Below, piece after piece: positions 39,198 through 41,796 of a stretch of 41,796 bases of DNA. Location: the NCBI GenBank assembly GCA_030038235.1, contig JASHPE010000430.1, positions 1-41,796 on the forward strand. Reading direction: 5' to 3'. Position 1 is the stretch's first letter. The number at the start of each line of letters is the position of its first letter. Both the position numbers and the translations under genes were made by a program. The notes beneath the pieces are model-generated. The model searched no databases, was not told where the DNA came from, and saw only the letters and a list, made by a program, of their open reading frames with translations. The stretch comes from Terriglobia bacterium. GTDB lineage: Bacteria > Acidobacteriota > Terriglobia > UBA7540.

Positions 39198-39914
39198 ATG
39201 GACCGGAAGATGGCCAAAACGATCGCGTGGGGAAACTTGGCGCTGATTTTTCTGCTGACCGCACTATGGCGGATGCAAGCGCAGGATGCTAAAACACCAT
39301 ATCCCAGTATGGCGCCACTCGATCAGTACCTCATGGCGGACCGAAATGGCGAGATTGCCCTGGCTCGAAGCGCGGCGCCCGATGCCATATCAGGAAATGC
39401 AAAGATCCTGGTCCTCGGCCGCCATGGCTACGAAACCGCCGTCGAAGGGAAGAACGGTTTTGTGTGTGTTGTGGAGCGGGGGTGGATGTCCCCTTCCGAC
39501 TCTCCCCAGTTTTGGAACCCCAAACTTCGAGGCCCAATCTGTTTCAATCCGCCGGCCGCGCGATCCGTTCTGCCGACCACTTACCTGAGAACAAAAATGG
39601 TGTTGGCAGGGCGAACGAAGGCTGAGATCATCGCGGGAAACAAGGCGGCGTTCGAAAAAGGTGAACTGCCGCCGCTCGAACCCGGCGGGATGAGTTACAT
39701 GATGTCGAAGGCGGCTTATCTCACCGATACCGACGATCACAACCTGGCCCACTTGATGTTTTATGCGCCTCCGCTGGAGGGCAGGGCTTGGGGTGCGGAT
39801 TTGCCAAACTCACCGGTAATGCTGAATCCACAATTCAACGGCGCTCAACCGATCGACGTGTTTGTCGTTCCCGTGGGCAGGTGGTCAGACGGATCCCCCG
39901 CTCCGATTATGTAG
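39198..39914 (+). CDS. secreted protein of unknown function
   Basis: The protein has 238 residues from ATG 39198, which has AAGGAG seven bases upstream; upstream in-frame codons up to 39069 lie within the 3' end of the previous gene. The N-terminus (MDRKMAKTIAWGNLALIFLLTALWRMQAQD) is a signal peptide. I recognise no family. It has a Pro- and Gly-rich mature part with 'KNGFVCVVERGWMSPSDSPQFWNPKLRGPICFNPPAA', 'GRTKAEIIAGNKAAFEKGELPPLEPGGMSYMMSKAAYL', 'NLAHLMFYAPPLEG' and 'PIDVFVVPVGRWSDGSPAPIM'. The repeated Met and aromatic residues, and Cys in CV and CFN, may be structural. It lies 71 bp after the SnoaL-like gene and 82 bp before a LytTR gene, on the same strand, so the three probably form one operon. 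Confidence 0.75.
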   Translation: MDRKMAKTIAWGNLALIFLLTALWRMQAQDAKTPYPSMAPLDQYLMADRNGEIALARSAAPDAISGNAKILVLGRHGYETAVEGKNGFVCVVERGWMSPSDSPQFWNPKLRGPICFNPPAARSVLPTTYLRTKMVLAGRTKAEIIAGNKAAFEKGELPPLEPGGMSYMMSKAAYLTDTDDHNLAHLMFYAPPLEGRAWGADLPNSPVMLNPQFNGAQPIDVFVVPVGRWSDGSPAPIM

Positions 39915-39996
39915 GACCATTTCGCTTAGAAGCGTCGCGTTCGTCAGCTTCGCTTCGGGTGGCAGGAAGTCGAAACGAGAGAGCAGGGGTTCTGTC

Positions 39997-40626
39997 ATGA
40001 GCGCCCACCACGAAATTCAGGATGAGAAAGCCATTGCAGGTGAGATGTTTGTTCAAGAGGCTGCTCACGCTGATGCGGAAGTTTCGGCGAGCCCACTCCG
40101 GGGAGCTACGATTGTCTCCACCAAGAGTAGAAGGGATCACACTCCTGAATCGACAGCGGACGCGTTCTGCGAAGCTGCAGATACATCATTGCTTCTGCTA
40201 ACCCGAGTCGATGCTGCACACCTCGTCCGAATCTTGCGGCAGTTGGAGGTGATAGCAAAACAGCATGCGCCACGAATCGCGTTCAAGGCAAAGGGCAACA
40301 TTTTACTCTTGGATTTAGCCGACATTTCGGCAGTGCAAGCCGAAGGTAATTACGTTTCCTTGCGACACCGGCACCGGCCCCATCCGTATTTGGTGCGCGA
40401 AACCCTCTCGTCCATGGCGGAGAAGCTCAAACCCTACGGCTTTATTCGCATCCACCGTTCGGTGGTCGTGAATATTTCGGCCGTGGAGGAGATCCAACCT
40501 TTATCCACTGGAGAGTACAGGCTGCGTGAAAAAGGCGGAACCGAGTATTTGGTAACGCGCACCTACAAACACAATCTCAGAGATCTGGCTCAACTGTGGG
40601 TGGGGTCAGAGCGTCTTTGCGGCTGA
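39997..40626 (+). CDS. stand-alone LytTR-domain DNA-binding protein 2
   Basis: The protein has 209 residues from ATG 39997, which has AGGGG about eight bases upstream; the frame is open from 39862 but the upstream codons overlap the previous gene. Residues about 90-205 form a LytTR domain: 'RIAFKAKGNILLLDLADISAVQAEGNYVSLRHRHRPHPYLVRETLSSMAEKLKPYGFIRIHRSVVVNISAVEEIQPLSTGEYRLREKGGTEYLVTRTYKHNLRDLAQLWVG'. The N-terminal 90 residues are not a CheY receiver; they include 'SLLLLTRVDAAHLVRILRQLEVIAKQHAPR', a helical part. It is paralogous to the LytTR protein at 35632-36129. It ends the operon with the SnoaL-like and unknown secreted-protein genes. No histidine kinase is nearby. Confidence 0.9.
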   Translation: MSAHHEIQDEKAIAGEMFVQEAAHADAEVSASPLRGATIVSTKSRRDHTPESTADAFCEAADTSLLLLTRVDAAHLVRILRQLEVIAKQHAPRIAFKAKGNILLLDLADISAVQAEGNYVSLRHRHRPHPYLVRETLSSMAEKLKPYGFIRIHRSVVVNISAVEEIQPLSTGEYRLREKGGTEYLVTRTYKHNLRDLAQLWVGSERLCG

Positions 40627-40719
40627 CAGGCGGCCAGAGGTCTTATCTGGGATTCAACGGAAGTGAGCCGCATGCCTCTAGCTAGCCACGAAGCTATATA
40701 TGGCGTCGTAAGTCCGTTC

Positions 40720-40803
40720 GCATGTCATTTTGAGCGCAGCGAAAAATCTCATGCATTCTTTCTTTTCGGAGCGAGATTCTTCGCTGTGCTCAGAATGACA
40801 TGC
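40720..40803. repeat. long palindromic repeat (31-bp arms)
   Basis: The arms 40720-40750 and 40773-40803 match at 28 of 31 positions, beginning GCATGTCATTTTGAGC and ending GCTCAGAATGACATGC, with a 22-nt loop. CATTTTGAGCGCAGCGA-type palindromes recur through several bacterial genomes as non-coding dispersed repeats. It lies in the gap between the LytTR gene and the DUF2911-like gene. Confidence 0.75.
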
Positions 40804-40896
40804 TCGGGAGCTTTCAAGATCCACCCGACGCTGGGTATAGCTGCCGAAAAGAAACGGCCAACCATCCAACCAGGACTTGTTTAACGGGGGACGATC

Positions 40897-41538
40897 ATGA
40901 AAGGGAGACTATCGGTAAGTGCGCTTGCGCTGCTGGTGGCAAGCACCCTGTGGGCCCAGCAAGGCGCGAAATTCGCCGTGGGAGGCGGCGACCCGCCGGA
41001 CGATCGCGCCTCCGCCCGGGTGCTGTACTGGAACGAGACCGCGGACGAAGCGGCGGGCCAGATCGCTCTAAACTACGGGCGGCCCGTCTGGCGCAAAGAT
41101 TATGAGGATCCCGCCACGTTCGACGCCATGACCAAGGGCAAGATCTGGCGCCTGGGCAGCAACTTCTGGTCGAATCTCTACACGGACCTGCCGATTACGA
41201 TCTCGGGCAAATCGATCAAGCCGGGGCTGTACTTCCTCGGTCTGGAGCGATCCGCCGACGGATCTTCATGGAGCCTGGCCTTCATCGATCCCGCCAAGGT
41301 GCGCAAAGCTCATCTGGACGCCTTTCAAATCCAAAGAGCCACGGTCGAGTTCACCGCGCCCATGAGTGCTGAAGCGGCAGGATCGAATGCCGTGGAGAAG
41401 CTCACCATCGTTCTCACGGGTCTCGAAAACGATAATCCGAAAAGCGTAACCTTGAAGATCTCGTGGGGTCACTTGGTGCTTTCGGCTCCTGTGAAAGTGG
41501 CGGTGGAGAGTAACCGCAGCGTTCCGCACCCCCTCTGA
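40897..41538 (+). CDS. secreted DUF2911-like protein
   Basis: The protein has 213 residues with a signal peptide (MKGRLSVSALALLVASTLWAQQ). The middle 'QIALNYGRPVWRKDYEDPATFDAMTKGKIWRLGSNFWSNLYTDLPITISGKSIKPGLYFLGLER' fits the DUF2911 pattern, in which YGRP and WR-G-N precede a strand pair with G...KPGLY. The function of the family is unknown; many are lipoproteins or secreted proteins of Bacteroidota and Acidobacteriota. The C-terminal half continues with a strand-rich region ('TLKISWGHLVLSAPVKVAVES') that resembles an immunoglobulin-like domain. GGGGGA lies upstream of the ATG. A hairpin (41564-41582) follows its stop. Confidence 0.78.
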   Translation: MKGRLSVSALALLVASTLWAQQGAKFAVGGGDPPDDRASARVLYWNETADEAAGQIALNYGRPVWRKDYEDPATFDAMTKGKIWRLGSNFWSNLYTDLPITISGKSIKPGLYFLGLERSADGSSWSLAFIDPAKVRKAHLDAFQIQRATVEFTAPMSAEAAGSNAVEKLTIVLTGLENDNPKSVTLKISWGHLVLSAPVKVAVESNRSVPHPL

Positions 41539-41563
41539 CGCCACGCTCGCCGTTTTAAAGGAA

Positions 41564-41582
41564 CGGCTCGTAGCGAGAGCCG
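41564..41582. terminator. hairpin after the DUF2911-like gene
   Basis: CGGCTC (41564-41569), a 7-nt loop, then GAGCCG (41577-41582), a perfect 6-bp stem. It is followed by GGAATTATCTGTCTTT, with only a weak U-rich end. It may limit read-through into rpiB. Confidence 0.35.
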
Positions 41583-41678
41583 GGAATTATCTGTCTTTCA
41601 GCACACGAATTCCCGAGACGGCCTGAGCGGAGCAGCGGCCCTGCCCGGCGTCCCCGTTCGGTGATAGCATGGGGCTCT

Positions 41679-41796
41679 ATGCGCATCGCCATCGCCTCTG
41701 ATCATGCCGGATTCGACCTCAAGCGCGACCTGATGCCTTTCATCAGCAGCCTCGGACACGAGGTGATCGATCTCGGAGCGCACAACTACGCGCCCG
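41679..41796 (+). CDS. rpiB: ribose-5-phosphate isomerase B, N-terminal part (cut by window edge)
   Basis: The first 39 codons are present, and the gene runs off the window end. The sequence [39 protein letters not shown] matches the start of the RpiB/LacAB family, including the phosphate-binding SDHAGF loop. The enzyme interconverts ribose 5-phosphate and ribulose 5-phosphate in the pentose phosphate pathway. The Cys and His that act in catalysis lie beyond the edge. The ATG is at 41679; the region before it has only a weak ribosome site (GGGG). Confidence 0.88.
   Translation, partial: MRIAIASDHAGFDLKRDLMPFISSLGHEVIDLGAHNYAP

Noticed and set aside
1..41796. tRNA, rRNA or riboswitch genes, transposases and phage genes
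   Set aside because: None was recognised by eye. A tRNAscan or Rfam search would be needed to exclude small RNA genes.

Overview
The window is high-GC bacterial chromosome with bidirectional, mostly short operons. No phage, transposase, tRNA, rRNA or CRISPR array was seen. The organism is probably a member of Acidobacteriota. This is inferred from several things together: YXWGXW-repeat, GloVer-type and other tandem-repeat secreted proteins, many Tat or Sec signal peptides, stand-alone LytTR regulators, and dispersed palindromes of the 'GTAGCGCC / GTAGCGGCGG' kind. No marker gene allows a firmer placement.

Layout. Positions 1-3057 (minus) hold a cytochrome c cut by the window edge, a Tat-exported sugar isomerase/epimerase-like protein and a secreted BNR-repeat sialidase-like protein. 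Positions 3498-9284 (plus) hold an OmpA-family protein with a long Ala/Gln coil, an A-type Fe-S carrier, glutamine-dependent NAD synthetase and RecN. Positions 9311-13184 (minus) hold a DsbA-like thiol oxidoreductase and the Wzz/GumC plus Wza-type export pair. Upstream of that pair is an unusual array of degenerate 123-bp repeats (13618-14133). Positions 14305-16496 (minus) hold a cyclic-di-GMP pair: a REC-GGDEF cyclase, and a REC-HD-GYP phosphodiesterase whose receiver has lost its phosphoacceptor Asp. ArgS follows (16584-18608).

Positions 18801-31921 form a polysaccharide locus. It has two polysaccharide deacetylases, a methyltransferase, a secreted protein of unknown function, a Wzx-like flippase, a CelD/FemAB-like acyltransferase, an O-antigen ligase/polymerase and another secreted protein. 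It also has a minus-strand trio of LMW protein tyrosine phosphatase, ATP-grasp ligase and sulfotransferase. With Wza/Wzz and the c-di-GMP enzymes this looks like production, modification (deacetylation, sulfation, acylation) and export of an extracellular polysaccharide. No glycosyltransferase is recognisable in the window, so the sugar-assembly genes must lie elsewhere.

Positions 32046-40626 are accessory in character. They hold a YXWGXW-repeat secreted protein, a higBA toxin-antitoxin relic in which both genes are frameshifted, and two secreted proteins of seven repeats each (probable beta-propellers). They also hold two stand-alone LytTR DNA-binding proteins, each downstream of a secreted-protein gene, and a TetR regulator with a promoter, operator and probable leaderless start. 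The window ends with a DUF2911-like secreted protein and the first 39 codons of rpiB.

All calls come from reading the sequence. Family names rest on recognised motifs, not on database searches.
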